NCBI GenBank assembly: GCA_934489015.1
Contig: CAKSSN010000004.1
Span: forward strand, 62,001-126,000
Direction: 5' to 3'
DNA length: 64,000 nt
Source: an uncultured Clostridia bacterium
Lineage (GTDB): Bacteria > Bacillota > Clostridia > UBA1381
Shown here piece by piece: positions 36,172-43,702 of the stretch. Position 1 is the first letter of the stretch; every line of letters starts with the position of its first letter. Made by a program: the position numbers and the translations under genes. Under the pieces are notes generated by a model. The model had not been told where the DNA came from. It saw only the letters and a program-made list of their open reading frames with translations, and ran no database searches.

Positions 36172-36990
36172 TTATCTGTTTTTTCCTCGTCGCGCCTGCA
36201 CAAAATAAACAAGAAGATAACAAATTACCGAAATTATGATAACCGCCGCGCCGGAGGGGATATTAAAATCATATGAAATCCACAGTCCGCAGCAGCAGTA
36301 AGCAATGCCCAAAACAGATGCAATAACCATTCTTTTTGAAAGTCTGTCAGACAGCATTGCCGCCGTTGCCGCAGGCGCGGTAAGCAGCGCAAGTATAAGT
36401 ACAATTCCGACAACCCTTATAAGCACAACCACCGTAAGAGCAGTCATCACAAGAAGCGTATATTCCATAAGCGTTGTTTTCATGCCAAGTATTCCGGCAA
36501 ATTCGTCGTCAAACAAAAAGCTTCTCCAGTCGTTGTAAAACACGCCAACGATAATAAGCACCGCTAAAAAAACAGCCGCCTCCATATAAAGCTCCGACGT
36601 TTTTACCGATAAAATATTTCCGAAAAGATAGGACGTAATATCAGGCGGATAGCCCGGCATAAGCGCAATAAAAACTATTCCGAGCGCCATTCCCGCAGAC
36701 CACAGCATAGCCGTTATGGTTTCGGCGGACGACCCGGCGCGCTTTCTTAAAAACCCGATTGAAAACGCAGACAAAACCGCAAAGCCGGCAGCGCCCAAAA
36801 TCGGCTCAAAGCCAAGCAGATAGCCGAGTCCCACTCCGCCGTATGAAGCATGGGCTATTCCGCCGCTGAGCATAACAAGCTTTTTTTCAACAATAATTAC
36901 CCCTATAATACCGCAGATTATGCTTGTGAGTATTCCGGCACCCAAAGCAAGCTGCAGAAAACGATAATGCATAACCGCACTCAGCAACAT
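36172..36990 (-). CDS. Metal ABC transporter permease (ZnuB type)
   Basis: 272 residues, about eight transmembrane helices. GGIAHASYGGVGLGYLLG is the family motif near residue 40, and a second conserved stretch is VGIVLILALLTAPAATAAML. It forms the channel of a zinc or manganese importer. The start overlaps the ATPase gene by ten bases and has GGGGAG upstream; a start six codons later is also possible. Last gene of the importer operon. Confidence 0.9.
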   Translation of the reverse strand: MLLSAVMHYRFLQLALGAGILTSIICGIIGVIIVEKKLVMLSGGIAHASYGGVGLGYLLGFEPILGAAGFAVLSAFSIGFLRKRAGSSAETITAMLWSAGMALGIVFIALMPGYPPDITSYLFGNILSVKTSELYMEAAVFLAVLIIVGVFYNDWRSFLFDDEFAGILGMKTTLMEYTLLVMTALTVVVLIRVVGIVLILALLTAPAATAAMLSDRLSKRMVIASVLGIAYCCCGLWISYDFNIPSGAAVIIISVICYLLVYFVQARRGKNR

Positions 36991-37751
36991 CCGTCACTCC
37001 CCTCATGATTTTTCAGAACTCTGTGCGGCAGACCGTGCGCAATCAGGTCAACCGGGCAGCCGTAAAGCTCCTTTACAACGCCTTCGTCAAGGCGCGGCGC
37101 GCCGTGATATACAAGCGTTCTGTTAAGACACGCAAGCCGCCTTACCTCAGAGGCGACAGCCGCCATATCGTGAGTTACCATAACAATGGTGATATTTTTA
37201 TTAAGCTCGGCAAGCAGCCTGTAAATTTTCTCTCTTGAAGCCGGGTCAACGCTTGCCGCAGGCTCGTCAAGAAGCAGCACCGACGGCTCCGACGCAAGCG
37301 CCCTTGCGATAAGAAGCCTTTGCAGCTCACCGCCCGAAAGCTCGCAAAGCTGCCTGCCCTTCAAATTCTCAAGACCTACGGTTTTCAGCTTTTCAAGCGC
37401 CGCTTCGCGCTTTTTGGCGTCAAACTTAAAAAACGGATGAAGCCCTCCCTTTAAAAAGGCGCACATTACAGCCTCCAAAGCGCTGATGGGAAATTTTCTG
37501 TCAACAGATGTATGCTGCGGCACATAGCCTATGCATTGCCTGTTTTTTTTCATATCACTGCCGAAAATTTTTATTTCACCCGACTGCGCCGGAACAAGAC
37601 CGAGAATTGCTTTGAGAAGCGTTGATTTTCCTCCGCCGTTCGGCCCCATAATTCCGAGATACTCACCCTCCGAAACCGTAAGGCTTACGTTTTCAATCGC
37701 AACACACGCGCCGTAGCTCACAGTCAGATTTTTAACCTCTATTGCATTCAT
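36981..37751 (-). CDS. Metal ABC transporter ATPase (ZnuC type)
   Basis: 256 residues. Walker A GPNGGGKST, Q-loop YVPQHTSVDRKFPISALE (the HTSVD variant is typical of zinc/manganese importers), signature LSGGELQRLLIARAL, Walker B VLLLDEPAASVD, switch His in THD. The C-terminal tail is rich in His and Cys (GCPVDLIAHGLPHRVL, DGCC), possibly metal sensing. Cytosolic partner of the permease. Confidence 0.93.
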   Translation of the reverse strand: MNAIEVKNLTVSYGACVAIENVSLTVSEGEYLGIMGPNGGGKSTLLKAILGLVPAQSGEIKIFGSDMKKNRQCIGYVPQHTSVDRKFPISALEAVMCAFLKGGLHPFFKFDAKKREAALEKLKTVGLENLKGRQLCELSGGELQRLLIARALASEPSVLLLDEPAASVDPASREKIYRLLAELNKNITIVMVTHDMAAVASEVRRLACLNRTLVYHGAPRLDEGVVKELYGCPVDLIAHGLPHRVLKNHEGSDGCC

Positions 37752-37765
37752 TTAACGGCCACCTC

Positions 37766-38614
37766 TCAGTTTATTGCTCCGGCAATTGTTTTTGCCATAT
37801 TTAAAAGATTTTCCGAATAGTTTTCAGCAAGCGGCGAAAGTTCAACGGCGCTTGCTCCTATCTCCTCTGCGAAAACCTCCGCACGAGTGGAATCCGTTTC
37901 GCTCTGATAAAACACCGCTTTTATTCCGCGCTCCTTAGTAAAATCAATAAGCTGCGCCGTTTCGGCAGCTGTCGGCTCTCTTCCGTCTTTTTCAAGAGCA
38001 TACATATTAAGCCCGTATTCATCGGCAAAATAGCCGAATGCCGGATGAAAAACAACAAAATCGCGGCAAGGCGAGCTGTCCAATATATTTCTTACCTCGC
38101 TGTCCGTTTCATTTAGCTTTTCTGTATATTTTTCAGCGTTTTCCTTATATATTGCCGCATTATCGGCGTCAAGCGATGCCATCTCCTCCGCAATTTTCTC
38201 CGTCATCACAGACGCTCTTTTAACCGAAAGCCATATATGCGGATCTCTGCCGCCGTCGATAGTCAGATCCGGATATTTTTCCGCCGCAGCCTTGTCAAGC
38301 TCAACATCCTTCAAATTTTCACAAGAGCGCATAATGCTCGCATCCTCCGCCGGAACGCCTATGGAAAAATATATATCCGCGTCCGAAAGCTCGGCAATAT
38401 TTCGCGGAGTCGGCTCATACGTTTCGGGACTGTAGCCCGGAGGAATAACGGTTATTATTTTTACGCTGTCGCCGCAGACGCCGCGCACAAATTCCGCTTC
38501 CGGCGGAATTGAAACGGCAACGGTTATTTTTTCACTCTTTTGAGCATCATTTTTTGCGCCGCACCCCGAAAGTGCAAAAGCAAACAAAATTAATAAAGCA
38601 GTAAATTTCTTCAT
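37766..38614 (-). CDS. Metal-binding lipoprotein of ABC importer (ZnuA type)
   Basis: 282 residues. Lipoprotein signal with lipobox FALSGCGAK. Cluster A-1 fold with putative metal ligands His in DPHIWLSVKRA and His in VVFHPAFGYF, then Glu and Asp in later segments (YQSETDST). It captures zinc or manganese outside the membrane. The acidic His-rich loop seen in many ZnuA proteins is short or missing, so zinc versus manganese is undecided. Begins 28 bases after the Crp/Fnr-family gene, in the same direction, so co-transcription is likely. Confidence 0.9.
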   Translation of the reverse strand: MKKFTALLILFAFALSGCGAKNDAQKSEKITVAVSIPPEAEFVRGVCGDSVKIITVIPPGYSPETYEPTPRNIAELSDADIYFSIGVPAEDASIMRSCENLKDVELDKAAAEKYPDLTIDGGRDPHIWLSVKRASVMTEKIAEEMASLDADNAAIYKENAEKYTEKLNETDSEVRNILDSSPCRDFVVFHPAFGYFADEYGLNMYALEKDGREPTAAETAQLIDFTKERGIKAVFYQSETDSTRAEVFAEEIGASAVELSPLAENYSENLLNMAKTIAGAIN

Positions 38615-38642
38615 ATAAATCCTTTCCTAATACATACTTAAA

Positions 38643-39308
38643 TCAGCCGCCGACAATTGTAAACCTGTTTTTGTCCGACTTAATAATATTTTCTTCTCTC
38701 AGACGGCTTATAACAGCCGACATCGCGCTTCTTTCCACACACAGAAAATCGGCAAGTTCCTGACGGTCAAACGGAATTGTAAACGTTCGGCTGCCCGATT
38801 TTAAAGCGCACGAATACAAATATGAAAGCAGCTTTTCCCTTGTTGTGCGCTTTGAGAGAAACTCAATCTTTTCGTTAAGGGCTATGTTTTTTTCCGAAAC
38901 AACACCGAGAAGATTATAAATAATTTTTTTATGGTTTTCGCAGGTTTTCTGACACATTGTATTAAGGCGTATACAGTCTATAAACATTATTTTGCAGTTA
39001 TCCGACGCGATAACGCTCAGCGGCATTTCTTCCACGCCGGCGCAGGCAAACGCTTCGGCAAAAATGCTCGGCGCGCTCACCGTTGAAATTATGCTCCTGT
39101 TTCCGAAATAATCCTCCTTTACAAGCATAACCTCGCCCGACAAAACAATTCCTATGCTTTTCGCCTCGTCACCCTCGCCTATTATTATGCTTCCCTTTTT
39201 ATAGCTTCTCACCGTCGGCTTTATACAGTCAAAAAGCCTGTCCATATCGGCGATATTCAAGCCCTTAAAAAGAGAAACTCCGCTCAGGCTTTCATAATCG
39301 TATTTCAT
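38643..39308 (-). CDS. Crp/Fnr-family transcriptional regulator
   Basis: 221 residues from the ATG at 39308, with GGAGGG just upstream; an ATG at 39362 would lie almost at the predicted transcript start. N-terminal cyclic-nucleotide-like beta roll (GSIIIGEGDEAKSIGIVLSG), then a long helix and a winged helix with RQELADFLCVERSAMSAVIS. No N-terminal Cys cluster of the Fnr type. A heme, redox or nitric oxide signal is more likely than cAMP. It stands between a divergent flavodiiron gene and a metal importer. Confidence 0.88.
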   Translation of the reverse strand: MKYDYESLSGVSLFKGLNIADMDRLFDCIKPTVRSYKKGSIIIGEGDEAKSIGIVLSGEVMLVKEDYFGNRSIISTVSAPSIFAEAFACAGVEEMPLSVIASDNCKIMFIDCIRLNTMCQKTCENHKKIIYNLLGVVSEKNIALNEKIEFLSKRTTREKLLSYLYSCALKSGSRTFTIPFDRQELADFLCVERSAMSAVISRLREENIIKSDKNRFTIVGG

Positions 39309-39341
39309 AGTCCCTCCAAAAAATGCACAAAAATTTTTCTG

Positions 39342-39357
39342 TGTTGGATTTACAACA
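39342..39357. promoter_or_regulatory. Candidate operator of the Crp/Fnr-family regulator
   Basis: Inverted repeat TGTTG-N6-CAACA. It overlaps the predicted transcript start region of the regulator and a possible -35 (TTTACA, 39349-39354) for the divergent flavodiiron gene, with TATTAT 16 bases on. Confidence 0.5.
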
Positions 39358-39371
39358 TACATTTATTATAT

Positions 39372-39400
39372 ATTATAGTATAATAAATATGTATTGTCAA
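39372..39400 (-). promoter_or_regulatory. Promoter of the Crp/Fnr-znu unit
   Basis: Minus strand TTGACA (39400-39395), 17 bases, TATAAT (39377-39372): a full consensus. Confidence 0.82.
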
Positions 39401-39443
39401 GAAAAATAATAAAAATTCAGCAATATTTTCGGGAGGAATTGAA

Positions 39444-40601
39444 ATGAAAATTACGAATGATATTAAATACATAGGCGTAAATGACCATGACATTGATTTA
39501 TTTGAAGGTCAGTATATTGTTGAAAACGGTATGGCTTATAACTCATATGTCATAATTGATGAAAAAATTGCGGTTATGGATACGGTTGATAAAAATTTCG
39601 GAGATGAATGGGAAAAAAATCTCAAAGCCGCACTCGGAGAGAGAACTCCGGACTATCTTATAGTTCAGCATATGGAGCCTGACCACTCGTCGAATATCAC
39701 ACGTTTTGCAGAGCTTTACCCGAACGCGCAGATTGTGGCTTCAGCAAAGGCTTTTGATATGATGAAAAGCTTTTTCGGAGATGATTATGCTGACAGACGC
39801 ATTGTTATAAAAGAGGGCGACAGCCTTACGCTCGGCAAGCACAAGCTTTCATTTATTGCGGCGCCGATGGTTCACTGGCCGGAGGTTATGGTAACCTATG
39901 ACGCTTATGACAAGGTCCTTTTCTCGGCAGACGGATTTGGTAAATTCGGTGCGCTTGACGCTGACGAGGACTGGGCGTGCGAAGCACGCAGATACTATTT
40001 CGGCATTGTGGGAAAATACGGCATGCAGGTTCAGGCGCTTCTTAAAAAGGCGGCAGCTCTCGACATTAAAATAATCTGTCCGCTTCACGGCCCCGTGCTT
40101 TCCGAAAATCTCGGATATTACATTGATCTTTACAACACATGGTCATCATACGGCGTTGAATCGGACGGCGTTGTTATAGCATACACATCGGTATATGGAA
40201 ACACAAAGGAAGCGGCACTTGCTCTTGCAGACAAGCTGACGGAAAAAGGCTGCGCAAAGGTTTCTGTTTCGGACCTTGCAAGATGCGACATGGCAGAAGC
40301 CGTTGAGGACGCTTTCAGATACGGTAAAATCGTGCTTGCGACAACAACCTATAACGGTGACGTATTCCCGTTTATGAGAGAATTTATAAACGAGCTTACG
40401 GAGCGCGGCTTCAAAAACCGCTTTGTCGGATTTATAGAAAACGGAAGCTGGGCGCCGACCGCTGCAAAGGTTATGACAAAAATGCTCGAAGGCTGCAAAA
40501 ATCTCACCGTTGCAGAAACAACGGTACACATAAAGTCAGCCTTGAACAGCGAAAGCGAAAAGGCTTTGGACGCACTGGCAGACGAACTTTGCGGAGCATA
40601 A
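39444..40601 (+). CDS. Flavodiiron protein (FprA, A-type flavoprotein)
   Basis: 385 residues. N-terminal metallo-beta-lactamase-like diiron domain with HMEPDH at residues 76-81, a further His in PMVHWPE, Asp in SADGFGKFG and His in PLHGPVL. From about residue 248 a flavodoxin domain (AYTSVYGNTKEAA) binds FMN. No C-terminal rubredoxin. Such enzymes reduce oxygen to water or nitric oxide to nitrous oxide and protect strict anaerobes. Divergent from a Crp/Fnr-family gene that probably controls it. GGGAGG ribosome site. Confidence 0.95.
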   Translation: MKITNDIKYIGVNDHDIDLFEGQYIVENGMAYNSYVIIDEKIAVMDTVDKNFGDEWEKNLKAALGERTPDYLIVQHMEPDHSSNITRFAELYPNAQIVASAKAFDMMKSFFGDDYADRRIVIKEGDSLTLGKHKLSFIAAPMVHWPEVMVTYDAYDKVLFSADGFGKFGALDADEDWACEARRYYFGIVGKYGMQVQALLKKAAALDIKIICPLHGPVLSENLGYYIDLYNTWSSYGVESDGVVIAYTSVYGNTKEAALALADKLTEKGCAKVSVSDLARCDMAEAVEDAFRYGKIVLATTTYNGDVFPFMREFINELTERGFKNRFVGFIENGSWAPTAAKVMTKMLEGCKNLTVAETTVHIKSALNSESEKALDALADELCGA

Positions 40602-40617
40602 AAATTCGGAATACAAA

Positions 40618-40656
40618 AAAGACAGCCAACGCGGATTTTGCGGAGGCTGTCTTTTA
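40618..40656. terminator. Bidirectional terminator between flavodiiron and AbrB genes
   Basis: Perfect 11-bp stem (40618-40628 with 40646-40656) with A-run and T-run at its ends, between convergent genes. Confidence 0.9.
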
Positions 40657-40714
40657 AATTTCAATTTTTAATCGTTTTTGTGTCCTTTTATACGATTTAA
40701 TTGAATACAAGGTC

Positions 40715-40969
40715 TTATCTCAATTCCGGATATGTACCAAGCTTTTTAGCACATTCAGCGCATACGTTCTTTCCGCCGAATGTTATGAGGTTATCCGATG
40801 AATTACAGAATGTGCAGAACGGCTCATACTTTTTAAGAATGATGCAGTCGTTATCTGTAAAAATTTCGATAGGATCTCCCTCTGATACGCCGAAGCATTT
40901 ACGAAGCTCTTTAGGAATAACTATTCTTCCAAGCTCGTCAACTTTTCTTACGATTCCCGTTGCCTTCAT
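40715..40969 (-). CDS. AbrB/SpoVT-family transition regulator with zinc-ribbon tail
   Basis: 84 residues from the ATG at 40969 with AGGTGA upstream. The swapped-hairpin DNA-binding domain is typical: MKATGIVRKVDELGRIVIP and then LRKCFGVSEGDPIEIF. The C-terminus has four Cys as CTFC...CAEC, probably a zinc knuckle, seen in clostridial AbrB relatives. These proteins regulate transition-state and stationary-phase genes. Single gene with its own consensus promoter. Confidence 0.93.
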   Translation of the reverse strand: MKATGIVRKVDELGRIVIPKELRKCFGVSEGDPIEIFTDNDCIILKKYEPFCTFCNSSDNLITFGGKNVCAECAKKLGTYPELR

Positions 40970-41003
40970 GACAATCACCTTTCCTTTCAGATTGTGTTTT
41001 ATA

Positions 41004-41022
41004 TATAAGCGTTCAGCTTATA
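41004..41022. promoter_or_regulatory. Inverted repeat in the AbrB leader
   Basis: TATAAGC-N5-GCTTATA (7-bp perfect arms) directly after the predicted transcript start. Candidate operator, possibly autoregulatory, or a 5' stabilising hairpin. Confidence 0.55.
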
Positions 41023-41027
41023 AACAT

Positions 41028-41056
41028 ATTATAACATTATCCGACACATTTGTCAA
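41028..41056 (-). promoter_or_regulatory. Promoter of the AbrB gene
   Basis: Minus strand TTGACA (41056-41051), 17 bases, TATAAT (41033-41028), full consensus. Confidence 0.85.
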
Positions 41057-41118
41057 TAGTTTTTTTCAAATTATTTAAAACGATGTAAGAAATTGTATTA
41101 TTGCGACATATTATCAGG

Positions 41119-41694
41119 CTATATTTTTAGCAATATGCCGATAAGAGCGGAAATTACTATAAAAATTATCGGATGTATTTGCGTTTTTCTCATCATAATC
41201 ACCAATAAAATGAATATAATTATACTTCTTATGTCAAACAAATCATAAAGCTTTCTTGTCTGCGAAAACAGCTCCGTATTAATAAGAGCTATTTTCATAA
41301 CCTCATAAGCTGCCGCCGCGATAAGCCCCATAGACGCAGGCCGCAGTCCGTAAAGCGTATTTTTAACAACAGCGCTTTTTTTAAATTTTGCAAGTATGCC
41401 GGCAACAAAAATAATAATTATAACGCTCGGCAGAACAAAGCCTATCGTTGCCGCAAACATTCCGCCAATGCCGGCGGTTTTAAACCCGACATATGTTGAC
41501 ATATTAACGCCTATAGGTCCGGGCGTTGATTCGGAAACCGCTATTATATCCGCAAGCTCCGTTTTTGTAAACCACTGCGTTTTATCCGACAGCCGGCTTA
41601 AAAACGGAATTGCTGCCGCGCCTCCGCCTATCGCAAAAAGTCCGGTTTTAAAAAATTCATAAAAAAGCTTTAAAAGTATCATTTTTATAACCAT
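41119..41694 (-). CDS. Half-size chromate transporter (ChrA), second copy
   Basis: 191 residues from the ATG at 41694; starts at 41718 and 41682 are also possible and none has an ideal ribosome site. Family motif FKTGLFAIGGGAAAIPFL, then SESTPGPIGVNMSTYVGFK. Single ChrA domain of about six helices. Short ChrA proteins work as pairs of separate halves with opposite topology. Chromate export is the named role, but in anaerobes the natural substrate is uncertain. It lies downstream of the partner, separated by a structured 200-base gap. Confidence 0.85.
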   Translation of the reverse strand: MVIKMILLKLFYEFFKTGLFAIGGGAAAIPFLSRLSDKTQWFTKTELADIIAVSESTPGPIGVNMSTYVGFKTAGIGGMFAATIGFVLPSVIIIIFVAGILAKFKKSAVVKNTLYGLRPASMGLIAAAAYEVMKIALINTELFSQTRKLYDLFDIRSIIIFILLVIMMRKTQIHPIIFIVISALIGILLKI

Positions 41695-41751
41695 TACTTT
41701 CCGTGCTGTAAGGCACAAAATTTAAGTCTGAAAGAAAATTGTTCGCAAGTA

Positions 41752-41855
41752 GCTGCTTTGCAGCGAGCGGTTGAGCACGAGTCCAAATTCTTAATTTGGA
41801 AACGAGAGCCATGCAAAAGCGTTCTAAATCTTTGATTTAGGTAACGCCACTGCTC
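41752..41855. other. Structured intergenic segment resembling the one at 12265-12340
   Basis: GAGCA (41773-41777) can pair with TGCTC (41851-41855). Between them are two hairpins: 41782-41789 with 41793-41800 (8 bp, loop of 3), and 41824-41830 with 41834-41840 extended by GCGTT/AACGC (41819-41823, 41843-41847). A third, 41752-41756 with 41760-41764, lies outside. Read on the minus strand the order and several short blocks match the element at 12265-12340. It sits between the two chromate-transporter halves. Confidence 0.45.
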
Positions 41856-41894
41856 TGTACGCAAATTCAAAAGCTGCGCTATGGGCTCTTTTTT

Positions 41895-42443
41895 TCAGAC
41901 TTTCCCTCCGCCGAACACAACCGCCTTATATACCGCGCCCGAAATGCCCGATAAAACCACAAGTATAACAGGAGACAGGTCAGTCAGCACAGCAAGGAGA
42001 AAAACAGCCGCAAACAGTAAAAAAGTAAACGGGTCAACAACAGAAGATTTTCGAAAGCCCAAAACGGCATTAAGTATCAACGCGCACACGCATATCCTTA
42101 TCCCGGCAAATGCATGGCATACTACAGGCAAATCGCTGAAAATCTGCAAAAAGGAAGCGATTATCCCGATAATAATTATGCTCGGAGTTATAAAGCCGAG
42201 CGTTGCCGCAGCAGCGCCCGCAATCCCCTTTCGCTTAAAACCTATAAAGGTTGAAACATTTACCGCAATTGCACCCGGAGTGCACTGCCCGATTGCAAAA
42301 TAATCGGCAACCTCCTCATTTGTTGCATAGCCGTATTTGTTTACAATATCGCGCTGTATGATCGGCAAAAGCGCATAACCGCCGCCGAAACATACCGCGC
42401 CCATTTTCATAAAAATCAGATAAAGCCTGATAAGCTCGCCCAT
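41895..42443 (-). CDS. Half-size chromate transporter (ChrA), first copy
   Basis: 182 residues from the ATG at 42443, which has GGAG six bases upstream; an ATG at 42473 lacks one. Family motif FMKMGAVCFGGGYALLPII and IGQCTPGAIAVNVSTFIGFK. Single ChrA domain. Together with the following gene it should form the two-subunit transporter. The minus-strand leader upstream (42444-42580) carries several short stems, among them GCCTC/GAGGC. Confidence 0.85.
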   Translation of the reverse strand: MGELIRLYLIFMKMGAVCFGGGYALLPIIQRDIVNKYGYATNEEVADYFAIGQCTPGAIAVNVSTFIGFKRKGIAGAAAATLGFITPSIIIIGIIASFLQIFSDLPVVCHAFAGIRICVCALILNAVLGFRKSSVVDPFTFLLFAAVFLLAVLTDLSPVILVVLSGISGAVYKAVVFGGGKV

Positions 42444-42484
42444 ATTAATCTCCATTCCGCCGCACAGCAGCACAAATTAAGCGC

Positions 42485-42553
42485 AAAAGACTGCAAAGGC
42501 TGCCTTTTTAAGAGGTAACGGCGCATTTTATAATCTAAGCCTCAAAAAGAGGC
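42485..42553 (-). other. Stem-rich leader upstream of the chromate transporter pair
   Basis: Hairpin GCCTC-N5-GAGGC (42539-42553) followed on the minus strand by TTAGATTAT (42538-42530), then further short complementary segments down to 42485. The nine-base TTAGATTAT also occurs after a GC-rich stem in the ABC-F leader (62053-62045). Function unknown. Confidence 0.35.
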
Positions 42554-42583
42554 AAAATGTATACTTTCACGCTATCGCCTCTT

Positions 42584-43702
42584 TTACGGCCTGTCACCGA
42601 AATACTGATACAGATTACATTTTATCATTCCGTTATAAAGCTTTCTGCGCTTATTTGCCTTTTTTCCGAAATGCGCTTCAAAGTCATCGTCGGAGGATAA
42701 AATATATTCAGACCAGTAATTGTATTTTGAAAAAGCCTTTCCTATGCGCGAATAAAGCTCAAAGCATTCTCTTTTTTCACCAAGCCTCTCACCGTAAGGC
42801 GGATTGCATATAACTGCTCCGACCTCGCTTGTCGCTTTAAAGTCCGCAGCGTCGGAAACAAAAAAATTTATATTTTCAAAAACTCCGGCTCTTTTTGCGT
42901 TTTCCTCCGAAATTTTTATGCAGCGCGCGTCAATATCGCTTCCGTATATTTCAAGCGGAAGCTTTCTTTCATTTTCCTTTGCCTCGCGCCTTGCGTCCGC
43001 CCATATATTTTCAGGAATATACGGAAATTTTTCAGCCGCAAATTCTCTTCCCGCTCCCGGCGCAATATTTCTTTTAAACATTGCCGCTTCTATCGGAATT
43101 GTACCCGAGCCGCAAAACAAATCCGCAAGCGGAGTTTCATACTTCCAAAAGCTGATCATTACCATCGCTGCGGCAATCGTTTCACGCAGCGGCGCGAGAT
43201 TTGCTTCCGTTCTGTAGCCGCGCTTATGAAGCGGCACACCGGAAGTATCTATCATAAGCGATACTCTGTCATTCATTATTGAAAATTGGATGCGCACCAT
43301 AGCCTTGTCTTCAGGCAGACGCTCCATTTTATATTTTTCTCCGAGCCTTGAAGCGATCGCCTTTTTTATAATCGCCTGGCAGTCCGGAACGCTCGCAAGG
43401 CGCGACTTTTTCGAAAAGCCCTTAACAGGGAACGCACAGCCTAACGGAATAAACTCCTCCCATGCGACACTTTTTGTGTTTTCAAAAAGCTCCTCAAAGC
43501 TTTGCGCAGTAAAATCCGCCGTGCGGATTAAAACTCTCTCACCGGTACGGATATTTATATTCGCCCTTGCAACAGCATCCGCTCCGCCGGAAAATATAAC
43601 TCTGCCGTCCTCACATTTTGCATCATATCCCAGTCTTTTTGCCTCTCTTGCGCAAATGGACTCAATGCCCAAAAGCGTGGGAATAATCAGTTCATAGCTC
43701 AT
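42584..43702 (-). CDS. THUMP-domain class I SAM-dependent RNA methyltransferase (RlmL/YpsC type)
   Basis: 372 residues. N-terminal THUMP RNA-binding part (about 45-155), Rossmann methyltransferase domain with DLFCGSGTIPIEAAM (SAM binding) and the catalytic ICNPPYGERLG. This is the N6-adenine or N2-guanine 23S rRNA methylase group (YpsC in Bacillus). Its ATG overlaps the rnr stop by four bases (ATGA), with GGAGG upstream, so it is translated with rnr. Confidence 0.92.
   Translation of the reverse strand: MSYELIIPTLLGIESICAREAKRLGYDAKCEDGRVIFSGGADAVARANINIRTGERVLIRTADFTAQSFEELFENTKSVAWEEFIPLGCAFPVKGFSKKSRLASVPDCQAIIKKAIASRLGEKYKMERLPEDKAMVRIQFSIMNDRVSLMIDTSGVPLHKRGYRTEANLAPLRETIAAAMVMISFWKYETPLADLFCGSGTIPIEAAMFKRNIAPGAGREFAAEKFPYIPENIWADARREAKENERKLPLEIYGSDIDARCIKISEENAKRAGVFENINFFVSDAADFKATSEVGAVICNPPYGERLGEKRECFELYSRIGKAFSKYNYWSEYILSSDDDFEAHFGKKANKRRKLYNGMIKCNLYQYFGDRP

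Noticed and set aside
41881..42303. Open frame opposite the chromate transporter
   Set aside because: Antisense to conserved ChrA motifs; no independent support.
41119..42443. The two chromate-transporter halves as one frameshifted gene
   Set aside because: Each half has its own ChrA signature at its start and the gap is 200 bases long; paired short ChrA genes are normal in Firmicutes.
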